From: Rhodospirillales bacterium
Lineage (GTDB): Bacteria; Pseudomonadota; Alphaproteobacteria; Acetobacterales; Acetobacteraceae
Assembly: GCA_017304945.1 (NCBI GenBank)
Contig: JAFKLG010000061.1
Coordinates: 32,582 to 96,581 of the forward strand
DNA: 64,000 nucleotides
Reading direction: 5' to 3'
Shown: in pieces, positions 17,709 through 25,420 of the stretch
Layout: each line of letters opens with the position of its first letter
How positions within the stretch are numbered: position 1 is the first letter of the stretch
Program-made: the position numbers and the translations under genes
Notes under the pieces: model-generated
The model's input: only the letters and a program-made list of their open reading frames with translations
What the model was told of the DNA's origin: nothing
Database searches by the model: none

Positions 17709-19661
17709 ATGAGTCCGGTGAAGACGCCGCTGCTGGATCGCGTGCGCTATCCGGCCGACCTGCGCAACTTCTCCCCCGAGCAGTTGCGCCAACTGGCCGA
17801 CGAGCTGCGCGCGGAGACCATCGATGCGGTGTCGGTCACGGGCGGACATCTCGGCTCCGCACTCGGCGTCGTCGAGCTGACCGTCGCCATCCACGCCGTG
17901 TTCGACACGCCGCGCGACCGACTGATCTGGGATGTCGGGCATCAGGCCTATCCGCACAAGATCCTGACTGGGCGGCGCGACCGCATCCGCACCCTGCGCC
18001 AGGGCGGCGGGTTGTCGGGATTCACCAAGCGGTCGGAGAGCGAATACGACCCGTTCGGCGCCGCGCACTCCTCGACCTCGATCTCCGCCGGCCTCGGCAT
18101 GGCGGTGGCGCGTGACCTCAAGGCCGCGCGCGGCGAGCCGGACGATCGCAACGTCATCGCCGTGATCGGTGACGGCGCCATGAGCGCCGGCATGGCCTAT
18201 GAGGCGATGAACAACGCGGGCGCCCTCCACTCCCGCCTGGTCGTCATCCTCAACGACAACGACATGTCGATCGCGCCGCCGGTCGGCGCCATGAGCGCGT
18301 ATCTCTCGCGGCTGATGTCGTCCCGCAGCTTCCTGTCGCTGCGCGATCTCGCGGCCCGGATGGCAAAGCGCTTCCCGCGCGGGATCGAGCGCACCGCACG
18401 GCGCGCCGAGGAATACGCCCGCGGCATCCTGACCGGCGGTACGCTGTTCGAGGAGCTGGGCTTCTACTATCTGGGGCCGATCGACGGGCACAACCTGGAT
18501 CACCTGCTGCCGGTGCTGCGCAACGTGCGCGAGGCGGAGGAGAGCGGGCCGATCCTGGTCCACGCCATCACCCAGAAGGGCAAGGGCTACGCGCCCGCCG
18601 AACAGTCGGCGGACAAGTATCACGGCGTGTCCAAGTTCAACGTGGTGACCGGCGAGCAGGCCAAGGCCCCGCCGGGCCCGCCCAGCTACACCAAGGTGTT
18701 CGCCAACGCGCTGATGGCGCAGGCGGAGAAGGATCCGACCATCGTCGCGATCAACGCGGCGATGCCGTCCGGCACCGGCCTCGACAGCTTCGCCAAGCGC
18801 TTCCCGGACCGCTGTTTCGATGTCGGCATCGCCGAACAGCATGCGGTCACCTTCGCCGCCGGTATGGCGACCGAGGGCATGCGGCCGTATTGCGCGATCT
18901 ATTCGACGTTCCTGCAGCGCGCCTACGACCAGGTGGTGCACGACGTCGCCATCCAGTCCCTGCCCGTCCGCTTCGCGATGGATCGCGCGGGCCCGGTCGG
19001 GGCCGACGGCGCCACCCATAGCGGCACTTTCGACATCGCCTATCTCGGCTGCCTGCCGGGCATGGTGATCATGGCGCCGTCCGACGAGGCCGAACTCGTC
19101 CACATGGTCGCCACCTCGGCGACGATCGACGACCGGCCCAGCGCGCTGCGCTACCCGCGCGGCGAAGGCGTCGGCGTGGCGCTCCCGACACAGGGCGAGA
19201 TCCTCGCCCTCGGCAAGGGGCGCGTCGTGCGCGAAGGCAACAGCGTCGCCATCCTGTCGCTCGGCACCCGTCTCGGCGATGCGCTGAAGGCGGCGGACGA
19301 ACTCGCCGCGCGCGGGTTGAGCGCGACCGTCGCGGATGCCCGCTTCGCCAAGCCGCTCGACACCGCACTGATCGAACAGCTCGCGCGCCATCACGCCGTG
19401 CTGATCACCATTGAAGAAGGTTCGCTTGGGGGTTTCGGTTCGGCGGTGATGCACCATCTTGCCTGGCGAGGCCTCCTGGACGGCGGCCTCAAGGTCCGGC
19501 CGATGGTGATGCCCGACATCTTCATCGACCACGACTCGCAGGCGAAGCAGATCGCAGTCGCCGGCCTGTCGGCAAAGGACATCGTCGCCACCGCCCTGTC
19601 GGCCATCGGGATCGACGCGGCCGGCGGGGGCCAAGCCAAGCAGGTCGTAACCGCCGTATGA
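17709..19661 (+). CDS. dxs: 1-deoxy-D-xylulose-5-phosphate synthase
   Basis: A 650-residue thiamine-diphosphate enzyme, full family length. It condenses pyruvate and glyceraldehyde-3-phosphate, the first and flux-setting step of the MEP pathway. The TPP/Mg motif is [34 protein letters not shown] is the N-terminal His region, and [17 protein letters not shown] carries the catalytic Glu. The stop overlaps the hpnM start (ATGA, 19658-19661). Its place between ispA and hpnM ties precursor supply to hopanoid export and modification. Confidence 0.97.
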   Translation: MSPVKTPLLDRVRYPADLRNFSPEQLRQLADELRAETIDAVSVTGGHLGSALGVVELTVAIHAVFDTPRDRLIWDVGHQAYPHKILTGRRDRIRTLRQGGGLSGFTKRSESEYDPFGAAHSSTSISAGLGMAVARDLKAARGEPDDRNVIAVIGDGAMSAGMAYEAMNNAGALHSRLVVILNDNDMSIAPPVGAMSAYLSRLMSSRSFLSLRDLAARMAKRFPRGIERTARRAEEYARGILTGGTLFEELGFYYLGPIDGHNLDHLLPVLRNVREAEESGPILVHAITQKGKGYAPAEQSADKYHGVSKFNVVTGEQAKAPPGPPSYTKVFANALMAQAEKDPTIVAINAAMPSGTGLDSFAKRFPDRCFDVGIAEQHAVTFAAGMATEGMRPYCAIYSTFLQRAYDQVVHDVAIQSLPVRFAMDRAGPVGADGATHSGTFDIAYLGCLPGMVIMAPSDEAELVHMVATSATIDDRPSALRYPRGEGVGVALPTQGEILALGKGRVVREGNSVAILSLGTRLGDALKAADELAARGLSATVADARFAKPLDTALIEQLARHHAVLITIEEGSLGGFGSAVMHHLAWRGLLDGGLKVRPMVMPDIFIDHDSQAKQIAVAGLSAKDIVATALSAIGIDAAGGGQAKQVVTAV

Positions 19662-20287
19662 TCGCTGCCTCTCGTCGTTTCGTGATCGGCCTCGCCCTGG
19701 CCGGGACGATGCTGCCGATTCTGGGGGCCCGCGCGGAGGATGCATCCGCCGTGCAGGCCCCGATCCAGGCGCTGTACACCGCCCTCGAGCAGTTGATGAA
19801 GCAGGGACAGGGCACGCCCTTTCCCCAGCGCTTCGAGGCGCTCGCCCCGGTGATCGACCGCGCCTACGACCTCGACACCGTCCTGCGGGTGTCGGTGGGT
19901 GCGCGCTGGGCGACGCTGGACGACGCCGCCAAGAAGGCGCTGTTCACCGCCTTCCGCAGCTTCACCATCGCGACGTACGTGGCGAATTTCGACTCCTACG
20001 ACGGCGAGCGGTTCGAGATCCTGCCCAACCTGCGAGCCTCCGGTTCGGACGAGATCGTCGCCAGCCGCATCGTTCCCGCCAAGGGCGACCCAGTGCGGAT
20101 CGACTACGTGATGCACCAGAACAATGGCTGGCGGATCGTGGACGTGCTGCTCGAAGGCACGATCTCCCGCGTGGCGGTGCAGCGCTCGGACTTCCGGAAC
20201 CTGCTCGCGAGCGGCGATGCGGAGGCGCTGATCGCCAGCCTGCAGCGCAAGACGGCCGACCTGTCGGGCGGCACGATCCGGTCGTGA
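19658..20287 (+). CDS. hpnM: hopanoid biosynthesis-associated MlaC/Ttg2D-like periplasmic protein
   Basis: A 209-residue protein with a cleavable signal peptide (ARAEDA near 24-29) and an MlaC/Ttg2D toluene-tolerance domain: [39 protein letters not shown], and a C-terminal [16 protein letters not shown]. MlaC proteins carry lipids across the periplasm. HpnM versions sit in hopanoid loci and are thought to move hopanoids to the outer membrane with HpnN, which is not in this window. Coupled to dxs by a 4-bp overlap and 10 bp before hpnI. Confidence 0.92.
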   Translation: MIAASRRFVIGLALAGTMLPILGARAEDASAVQAPIQALYTALEQLMKQGQGTPFPQRFEALAPVIDRAYDLDTVLRVSVGARWATLDDAAKKALFTAFRSFTIATYVANFDSYDGERFEILPNLRASGSDEIVASRIVPAKGDPVRIDYVMHQNNGWRIVDVLLEGTISRVAVQRSDFRNLLASGDAEALIASLQRKTADLSGGTIRS

Positions 20288-20297
20288 GACCGGCCGC

Positions 20298-21509
20298 ATG
20301 ATGATCCTGGCCGGCATCGCCGCGGCGCTGTCGGCGGTGGGCGCGGGCCAGGCGGTGGCGGGCTGGGCGCTGACGCGGCGCTTTGCCGCGCAGCCGGTCC
20401 TGCCCCCGGCCTCCCTGCCACCCGTCACGGTGCTGAAGCCGCTGCATGGCGACGAGCCGCTGCTCGAGGTCGCGCTCGCCAGCCTATGTTCGCAGGAGTA
20501 TGCGGCGCCGTTCCAGATCGTGTTTGGCGTGCAGGATGCGGCGGATCCCGCCGTTGCCGTGGTGCAGCGGCTGCAGGCGCGCTTCCCCGAACGCGACATC
20601 ACGCTCGTCGTCGACCGCACCCTGCACGGGGAAAACCGGAAGGTCGGCAACCTGATCAACATGCTGCCGTCGGCCAAGCACGACGTGCTGGCGATCGCCG
20701 ACTCGGACCTGCATGTGCGGCCGGACTACCTGCAGCGGCTGGTCGCGGCGATCGACGCCCCCGGCGTGGGGCTGGTGACCGTGCTCTACACGGGGCTGCC
20801 GGCCACCGGATCCGGCCGAGCGGACGGACGCCTCGCGCTTCCCGCGCGGCTTGGCGCCACTCAGATCACCCACGGCTTCCTGCCCGGCGCGCTGCTCGCC
20901 CGCGCCATGGGACGGCAGGACTGCCTGGGCGCGACGATGTGCCTGCGGCGGGAGACGCTCATGCGAATCGGCGGCCTCCCCGCTTTGGTGGATCATCTCG
21001 CCGACGACAACGTGCTGGGCCGGCTGGTCGCGCGGCTCGGGTTGCGCGTCGTGCTGGCGGACACGGTCGTCGCCACCACCGTGCCGGAAGCGAGCTTCGC
21101 CGCGCTCTGGCGGCACGAGTTGCGCTGGGCTCGTACGATCCGCGCCCTGGAACCTGTGGGCTTCGCCGCCTCCATCCTGCAATACCCGATCGGCTGGGCG
21201 CTGCTGACGGTGGCGCTGGCGGGCGCCGCTCCGTGGAGCATTGGCCTGCTCGCCGTGAGCTGGCTGCTGCGTGCGCTCGCCGCCGCGGGCATCGATCGGG
21301 CGCTTGCGCCACGACGCGCGGGACTTGCATTCCGCGTGCCACTCTGGCTTTTCCCCTTCCGCGACCTGTTGTCGGTCGGCGTGATGCTTGCCAGCTATGC
21401 CGGACGACGGGTGGACTGGCGGGGTCATCGCTTGCAAGCCGACACGCCGACGCCACCTGATCCGAACCCTGCCCCGCTCCGGCCTGCCGAGGGATTGAAC
21501 GCGCGATGA
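20298..21509 (+). CDS. hpnI: hopanoid glycosyltransferase, GT21/ceramide glucosyltransferase-like
   Basis: A 403-residue membrane glycosyltransferase. A hydrophobic N-terminus is followed by a GT-A domain with PPVTVLKPLHGDEP, AIADSDLHVRPDYL (DxD-like), GATMCLRR, LADDNVLGRL and the (Q/R)xxRW-type motif HELRWARTIR, then C-terminal hydrophobic segments. HpnI adds N-acetylglucosamine to bacteriohopanetetrol, the first of three steps to the cyclitol ether. The stop overlaps the hpnJ start. The start could be either of two adjacent ATGs (20298, 20301). Confidence 0.92.
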   Translation: MMILAGIAAALSAVGAGQAVAGWALTRRFAAQPVLPPASLPPVTVLKPLHGDEPLLEVALASLCSQEYAAPFQIVFGVQDAADPAVAVVQRLQARFPERDITLVVDRTLHGENRKVGNLINMLPSAKHDVLAIADSDLHVRPDYLQRLVAAIDAPGVGLVTVLYTGLPATGSGRADGRLALPARLGATQITHGFLPGALLARAMGRQDCLGATMCLRRETLMRIGGLPALVDHLADDNVLGRLVARLGLRVVLADTVVATTVPEASFAALWRHELRWARTIRALEPVGFAASILQYPIGWALLTVALAGAAPWSIGLLAVSWLLRALAAAGIDRALAPRRAGLAFRVPLWLFPFRDLLSVGVMLASYAGRRVDWRGHRLQADTPTPPDPNPAPLRPAEGLNAR

Positions 21510-22933
21510 TGAAGACCCTGTTTCTGCAGCCCCCCTCGACCGACGGGTTCGATGGTGGCGCGGGCTCGCGCTACCAGGCCAAGCGCGAGATCAAGTCCTT
21601 CTGGTACCCGACCTGGCTTGCCCAGCCGGCCGCGCTGGTGCCGGGCAGCAAGCTGGTCGACGCGCCGCCGGCGCGCATCGGCCTCGAGACCGTCACCAAC
21701 CAGGCGCGCGACTACGAGCTGTGCGTCATCCACACCTCGACGCCGTCCTTCAACTCGGACGTGAAGGTGGCGCAGGCGCTGAAGGACGCGAATCCGTCGC
21801 TGAAGATCGGCTTCGTCGGCGCCAAGGTGGCGGTGCAGCCGGACGAGAGCCTCAAGCAGGGCGCGCCGATCGACTTCGTGGCGCGCAACGAGTTCGACTT
21901 CACCATCAAGGAGATTGCCGAGGGCCGGGACTGGTCGGCGGTGGACGGCATCTCCTACCGCGACGTCAACGGCACCATCGTCCACAACCAGGACCGCGCG
22001 GTGCTGGAGGACATGGACCAGCTTCCGTTCGTGACCGAGGTCTACAAGCGCGACCTCCGGATCGAGGACTACTTCATCGGCTACCTGATGCACCCGTACC
22101 TGTCGCTGTACACGGGTCGCGGATGCAAGTCGCGCTGCACCTTCTGCCTGTGGCCGCAGACGGTCGGCGGGCACCGCTACCGCGTGCGCTCGCCGGGCCA
22201 TGTCGCCGAGGAGATCGCGCTGGCCAAGCGCTACTTCCCGCAGGTGCGCGAGTTCTTCTTCGACGACGACACCTTCACCGACAACCTGCCGCGCGCCGAG
22301 GCGATCGCGCGTGAGCTGGGCAAGATGGGCGTGACGTGGTCGTGCAACGCCAAGGCGAACGTGCCGCGCGAGACGCTGAAGGTGCTGCGCGACAACGGGC
22401 TGCGGCTGCTGCTGGTCGGTTACGAGAGCGGCAACCAGCAGATCCTGCACAACATCAAGAAGGGCATGCGGATCGAGGTCGCGAAGAAGTTCACCCAGGA
22501 CTGCCACGACCTCGGGATCAAGATCCACGGCACGTTCATCCTCGGCCTGCCCGGCGAGACCAAGGAGACGATCGAGGAGACGATCCGCTTCGCCACCGAG
22601 ATCAACCCGCACACCATCCAGGTGTCGCTGGCGGCCCCGTATCCCGGCACGTTCCTGCACAAGCAGGCGGTCGAGAATGGCTGGCTGGACGAGTCGCATG
22701 CGGAGCTGATCGACGAGCACGGCATCCAGATCGCGCCGCTGCACTATCCGCACCTGTCCCACACCGAGATCTTCGACAATGTGGAGACGTTCTACAAACG
22801 CTTCTACTTCCGTGCGCCGAAGATCGCCTCGATCGTGGGGGAGATGGTGCGTAGCCCGCAGATGATGAAGCGGCGTCTGCGGGAAGGTGTGGAGTTCTTC
22901 CAGTTCCTGCGGGAGCGGCACACCGCCGCCTGA
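21506..22933 (+). CDS. hpnJ: hopanoid cyclitol-ether synthase, radical SAM
   Basis: A 475-residue protein with an N-terminal cobalamin-binding-type domain (about 1-180, lacking an obvious DxHxxG) and a radical SAM core with C207, C211 and C214 in GRGCKSRCTFCLWP. HpnJ contracts the glucosamine ring of hopanoid glycosides to the cyclitol ether. The deacetylase HpnK, which acts between HpnI and HpnJ, would be expected nearby but is not seen in this window. It is the last gene of the ispA-dxs-hpnM-hpnI-hpnJ operon. Confidence 0.93.
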   Translation: MMKTLFLQPPSTDGFDGGAGSRYQAKREIKSFWYPTWLAQPAALVPGSKLVDAPPARIGLETVTNQARDYELCVIHTSTPSFNSDVKVAQALKDANPSLKIGFVGAKVAVQPDESLKQGAPIDFVARNEFDFTIKEIAEGRDWSAVDGISYRDVNGTIVHNQDRAVLEDMDQLPFVTEVYKRDLRIEDYFIGYLMHPYLSLYTGRGCKSRCTFCLWPQTVGGHRYRVRSPGHVAEEIALAKRYFPQVREFFFDDDTFTDNLPRAEAIARELGKMGVTWSCNAKANVPRETLKVLRDNGLRLLLVGYESGNQQILHNIKKGMRIEVAKKFTQDCHDLGIKIHGTFILGLPGETKETIEETIRFATEINPHTIQVSLAAPYPGTFLHKQAVENGWLDESHAELIDEHGIQIAPLHYPHLSHTEIFDNVETFYKRFYFRAPKIASIVGEMVRSPQMMKRRLREGVEFFQFLRERHTAA

Positions 22934-23304
22934 CCCGCCGAACCGCTCCGTGATCGGGGCGGGCGGTCACGCGGACGCCCGCAGGCGCGGGCGATCGTGT
23001 GGGTTCGCGGTCGTGTGGGAGCCCGCGGACGGGCAATCGCATGCAAACGGCCACCGAGCGTGTGGAGAGGTTCGGCGGGTGACTCCCCTGCGGCATCTCA
23101 TACCGCGCGCCTCGAGGCGGATCGCACCGCGGGCACCCTCAGGCGAAGCAACCACCTAAGCGCCCACAGGCATCTCACCTCTGAGCGCCCGCAGGCGCTT
23201 ACTTCTAAACGCCCGTAGGCGCTCACCTCAGCCACTTGGCCGGGGCCGGGCGGAACGCGGCCTGCCGGGGGCGTATGAGGCGCCCGGCCGGCCGGCTGCC
23301 AGGC
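22934..23304. other. 371-bp intergenic region downstream of hpnJ
   Basis: No gene is evident between hpnJ and the convergent DUF1150 gene. The last third holds three short tandem units (listed separately). The rest is GC-rich with short inverted motifs and no T-run, so no intrinsic terminator was identified for the hpn operon. Confidence 0.6.
23159..23233. repeat. three tandem approximately 25-bp hairpin repeats
   Basis: Three consecutive units of 25, 25 and 24 bp share GCGCCC-(A/G)CAGGC or close variants followed by a CTTAC/CTCACCTC-type segment. The middle unit carries the perfect stem GCGCC-CGCA-GGCGC, and the others are degenerate versions. They sit in the convergent gap between hpnJ and the DUF1150 gene. 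Confidence 0.65.
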
Positions 23305-23571
23305 TCAGTGCACCGGGACGGGCGTCATCTCGTGCTGGATGATCGCGGCGAGCGCCACGTCACGGTTCTCGGCAAGCCCCATCGGCATGCCATTGGCGGC
23401 ATGGATCGCGAACCCGGTCGTGCCATTGATCTCGACCGGCTTCACGTAAGCGATCTGCTGCATCCCAAGCTGGGCGAGCTGCTCCGTGGTCAGCTTCCGA
23501 ATGTCGATCAGCGCCGGCTCCACGGCAGTCTCGGGAGCCATCTCCGGCGCATTTCCCGAATTGATGTTCAT
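23305..23571 (-). CDS. DUF1150 family small protein
   Basis: An 88-residue acidic protein. LGMQQIAYVKPVEINGTTGF followed by AIHAANGMPMGLAENRDVAL matches the DUF1150 pattern (AYV-(K/R)-PV ... FAIHAADG ... DRD-A), a family common in alphaproteobacteria next to small heat-shock genes. Its function is not known. It lies 95 bp downstream of the Hsp20 gene on the same strand and is probably expressed with it under heat stress. Confidence 0.82.
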   Translation of the reverse strand: MNINSGNAPEMAPETAVEPALIDIRKLTTEQLAQLGMQQIAYVKPVEINGTTGFAIHAANGMPMGLAENRDVALAAIIQHEMTPVPVH

Positions 23572-23666
23572 CGTCCTCTCTCCTTTCGCGGCACGCCATC
23601 CGGCCGAACCGCGCCTCCTGAACTGCGGGAGCTATCCTGCCTCCCGATCTTCAACCTGAACGCGGC

Positions 23667-24164
23667 TCACCGCGATTCGGTGTGCCCTTCCACCATCGGA
23701 CCGATCTCGGCCTGCCGACCAATCTCGGCCGGCCGCGCATTGCCGTTCGGTCGCGCCGGCTTGTTGATCTGGATCGTCCGCACACGCGGCTCCGGCTGGG
23801 GACGCGCGAGGTCGATGTGGAGCAGCCCGTTGTCGAGCCAGGCCCCCTTCACCTCGATCCCCTCCGCCAGCACGAACGCGCGCTGGAACTGGCGTGCGGC
23901 GATCCCACGATGGAGGAACACCCGCCCCTGCGTCTCGTCCGCCTGACGGCCACGGATCACCAACTGGTTGTCTTCCTGCGTGATCTGCAGGTCGTCCATG
24001 GTGAAGCCCGCCACCGCCAGGGTGATGCGGAGCCCGACCGGGCTGAGCTGTTCGATGTTGTACGGGGGGTATCCGTCCGACGAGGTCTTCGACGCCCGCT
24101 CGAGCATCTGCTCGAGGTGATCGAAGCCGAGGAACAGCGGCGAAGTGAACATCCGGGTGGTCAT
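23667..24164 (-). CDS. small heat-shock protein, Hsp20/IbpA family
   Basis: A 165-residue alpha-crystallin-domain chaperone that holds unfolding proteins for DnaK/ClpB. The N-terminus (FTSPLFLGFDHLEQMLERA) and YPPYNIE are typical of IbpA. The crystallin domain runs from about 38 to 130 (ITLAVAGFTMDDLQITQEDN; FLHRGIAARQFQRAFVLAEG). The C-terminal anchoring region is unusual: instead of a plain I-x-I tail it has a longer Asn/Pro/Ala-rich extension. Start ATG 24164 sits four bases after AGGAGGGGG-type sequence. A possible RpoH promoter lies upstream. Confidence 0.92.
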   Translation of the reverse strand: MTTRMFTSPLFLGFDHLEQMLERASKTSSDGYPPYNIEQLSPVGLRITLAVAGFTMDDLQITQEDNQLVIRGRQADETQGRVFLHRGIAARQFQRAFVLAEGIEVKGAWLDNGLLHIDLARPQPEPRVRTIQINKPARPNGNARPAEIGRQAEIGPMVEGHTESR

Positions 24165-24512
24165 GGCCCCCTCCTGCGAGCGAAGCATCCGTCGGGACCC
24201 GAACGCGGCATCCCGACCGGACAGCATCTTGGCAGCCGGCGGACGCCTTGCAAGAGGGGAAACGGTCCCCGGACGGAAAGAAGAACGAAACGGGAGCGAA
24301 GGCGGCAGGCGCCCCCTCCCTCCCCGCACCCGGGCAGGTGCGTCAGCGCGGCGGGGGCGCCGCGATCCCGGGTAGAGGCGGGGGACCGAACCCGGCACAG
24401 GGGCATGTGCGACGTGCCACGCCCATCCCGGCCCGCCGCCGCGCCGGAGCGGACCGCGCACCTCGCACCGGCGCGCGACGCCCCAGCCCCGAGCCGCGGC
24501 CGGGTCGCGGGC
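24165..24512. other. 348-bp gap between RHH gene and Hsp20 gene
   Basis: It carries the upstream region of the Hsp20 gene, including the candidate RpoH promoter. The remainder is very GC-rich with Cys/Pro-coding spurious frames. I see no further gene. Confidence 0.5.
24225..24254 (-). promoter_or_regulatory. candidate RpoH (heat-shock sigma) promoter of the Hsp20 gene
   Basis: On the minus strand CTTG (24251-24254) is followed after 18 bases by CCAAGATG (24225-24232), a partial match to the alphaproteobacterial RpoH pattern CTTG-N17/18-CYTATNT. It lies about 60 bp before the Hsp20 start. The -35 half is good and the -10 half is weak. Confidence 0.35.
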
Positions 24513-24815
24513 TCATGCGGCGGATCGGCTGCTCTGGATGGAAAGTCGCGCCCGCGGCGGCAGTCCATGGCCGGCCGCTGCATGACCCTCCTCGGTGGCG
24601 GCAACCCGGAAATAGTCCAGCACGAAGACACGCACCGCCGACGTTCGACCCCCCACATGGCCTTCCGCCTCCACCCGGCGGACCAGGGTGCTCATGTCCT
24701 GGCCTTCCCGCTCACAGATCTCGAGCAACGCATCCCAGAGTTCGGGCTCCAGCCGCATGCTGGTCCGCCCGCGTTCGGCAACGACGTTCCGATTGACAAG
24801 ACGACTGGCGCTCAC
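24513..24815 (-). CDS. ribbon-helix-helix domain protein
   Basis: A 100-residue protein whose middle, GRTSMRLEPELWDALLEICE followed by REGQDMSTLVRRV, is a ribbon-helix-helix DNA-binding motif of the RHH_4 type: a short beta strand with alternating polar residues, then two helices. Dimeric RHH proteins bind operator DNA or neutralise toxins. The C-terminus (from about residue 70) is basic, Ala-rich and probably unstructured. No toxin gene is adjacent. Two palindromes lie just upstream and could be its own operators. Confidence 0.78.
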   Translation of the reverse strand: MSASRLVNRNVVAERGRTSMRLEPELWDALLEICEREGQDMSTLVRRVEAEGHVGGRTSAVRVFVLDYFRVAATEEGHAAAGHGLPPRARLSIQSSRSAA

Positions 24816-24864
24816 CGCGGCCCCCTCTCGCTATCTTCGGGAACATCAGCACGACGCCACTTAA

Positions 24865-24876
24865 GCAAACGTTTGC
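24865..24876. promoter_or_regulatory. LacI-family-like operator palindrome
   Basis: The perfect 12-bp palindrome GCAAACGTTTGC has the CpG-centred form typical of LacI/PurR-family operators. It lies 50 bp upstream of the minus-strand RHH gene and about 160 bp before the OmpA-like gene. No LacI-family regulator is in the window. Confidence 0.45.
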
Positions 24877-24927
24877 GCCATCCGGGTTTTCATCGTCATT
24901 GCGCATGCGACTGTAATCCCACACCGA

Positions 24928-24942
24928 TTTTCGCATCGAAAA
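24928..24942. promoter_or_regulatory. 15-bp inverted repeat in the divergent RHH/OmpA-like intergenic region
   Basis: TTTTCG-CAT-CGAAAA is a perfect 6-3-6 inverted repeat in an AT-richer stretch between the divergent genes. It is a plausible binding site for a dimeric regulator; which one is unknown. Confidence 0.4.
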
Positions 24943-25033
24943 CATGCCCGGATCGGCAATGCTGGTCGCGGTTGACGCCGCATCAACCGCTCGGCAGGTA
25001 GGCTCGCAAAGCGTCCTCCTGAGGGAATCGGTC

Positions 25034-25420
25034 ATGCGGCGTCTCGCCCTGCTCTCCTTGCTCGTCCTCGCCTTCGCTGCGCCGGCCCAGGCCGAACCGC
25101 GGCGCTTCGTCATCTTCTTCCAGGAATGGTCCGCGGCGATCGACGACGCCGCCAAGGGCGTGGTGGCGGAAGCCGCCGATTACGCGAAGACGCACCCGGC
25201 CGAGTCGATCCGCGTCAGCGGATTCGCCGACCCCACCGGCAGCAAGCAGGCCAACATCCTGCTCTCCGAACTGCGGGCGCAGCGCGTCGCCGACCTGATG
25301 ATCGAGAACGGCGTGCCGACGAACCGCATCGAGAAGATCGGCCGCGGATCGGTGACCTTCGCCATCACCTCACTGGAGAGCCGTCGCGTGGAGGTGTCGG
25401 TCGCCCCGACGAAGCGCTGA
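25034..25420 (+). CDS. OmpA-like C-terminal domain protein, secreted
   Basis: A 128-residue protein with a clear signal peptide (LALLSLLVLAFAAPAQA, cleaved before EPRR). The mature part is one OmpA/MotB-type peptidoglycan-binding domain: IRVSGFADPTGSKQANILLS, ELRAQRVADLMIENGVP, and a C-terminal RRVEVSV. The usual NxxLSxxRA motif is present as NILLSELRAQRV. It would act in the periplasm as a small cell-wall-associated protein. Its TGA shares one base with the recQ ATG (TGATG), so the two are coupled. An in-frame ATG further upstream would bury the signal peptide and was not used. Confidence 0.85.
   Translation: MRRLALLSLLVLAFAAPAQAEPRRFVIFFQEWSAAIDDAAKGVVAEAADYAKTHPAESIRVSGFADPTGSKQANILLSELRAQRVADLMIENGVPTNRIEKIGRGSVTFAITSLESRRVEVSVAPTKR

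Noticed and set aside
23159..23233. Possible short CRISPR array
   Set aside because: Units are contiguous with no spacers and only three degenerate copies.
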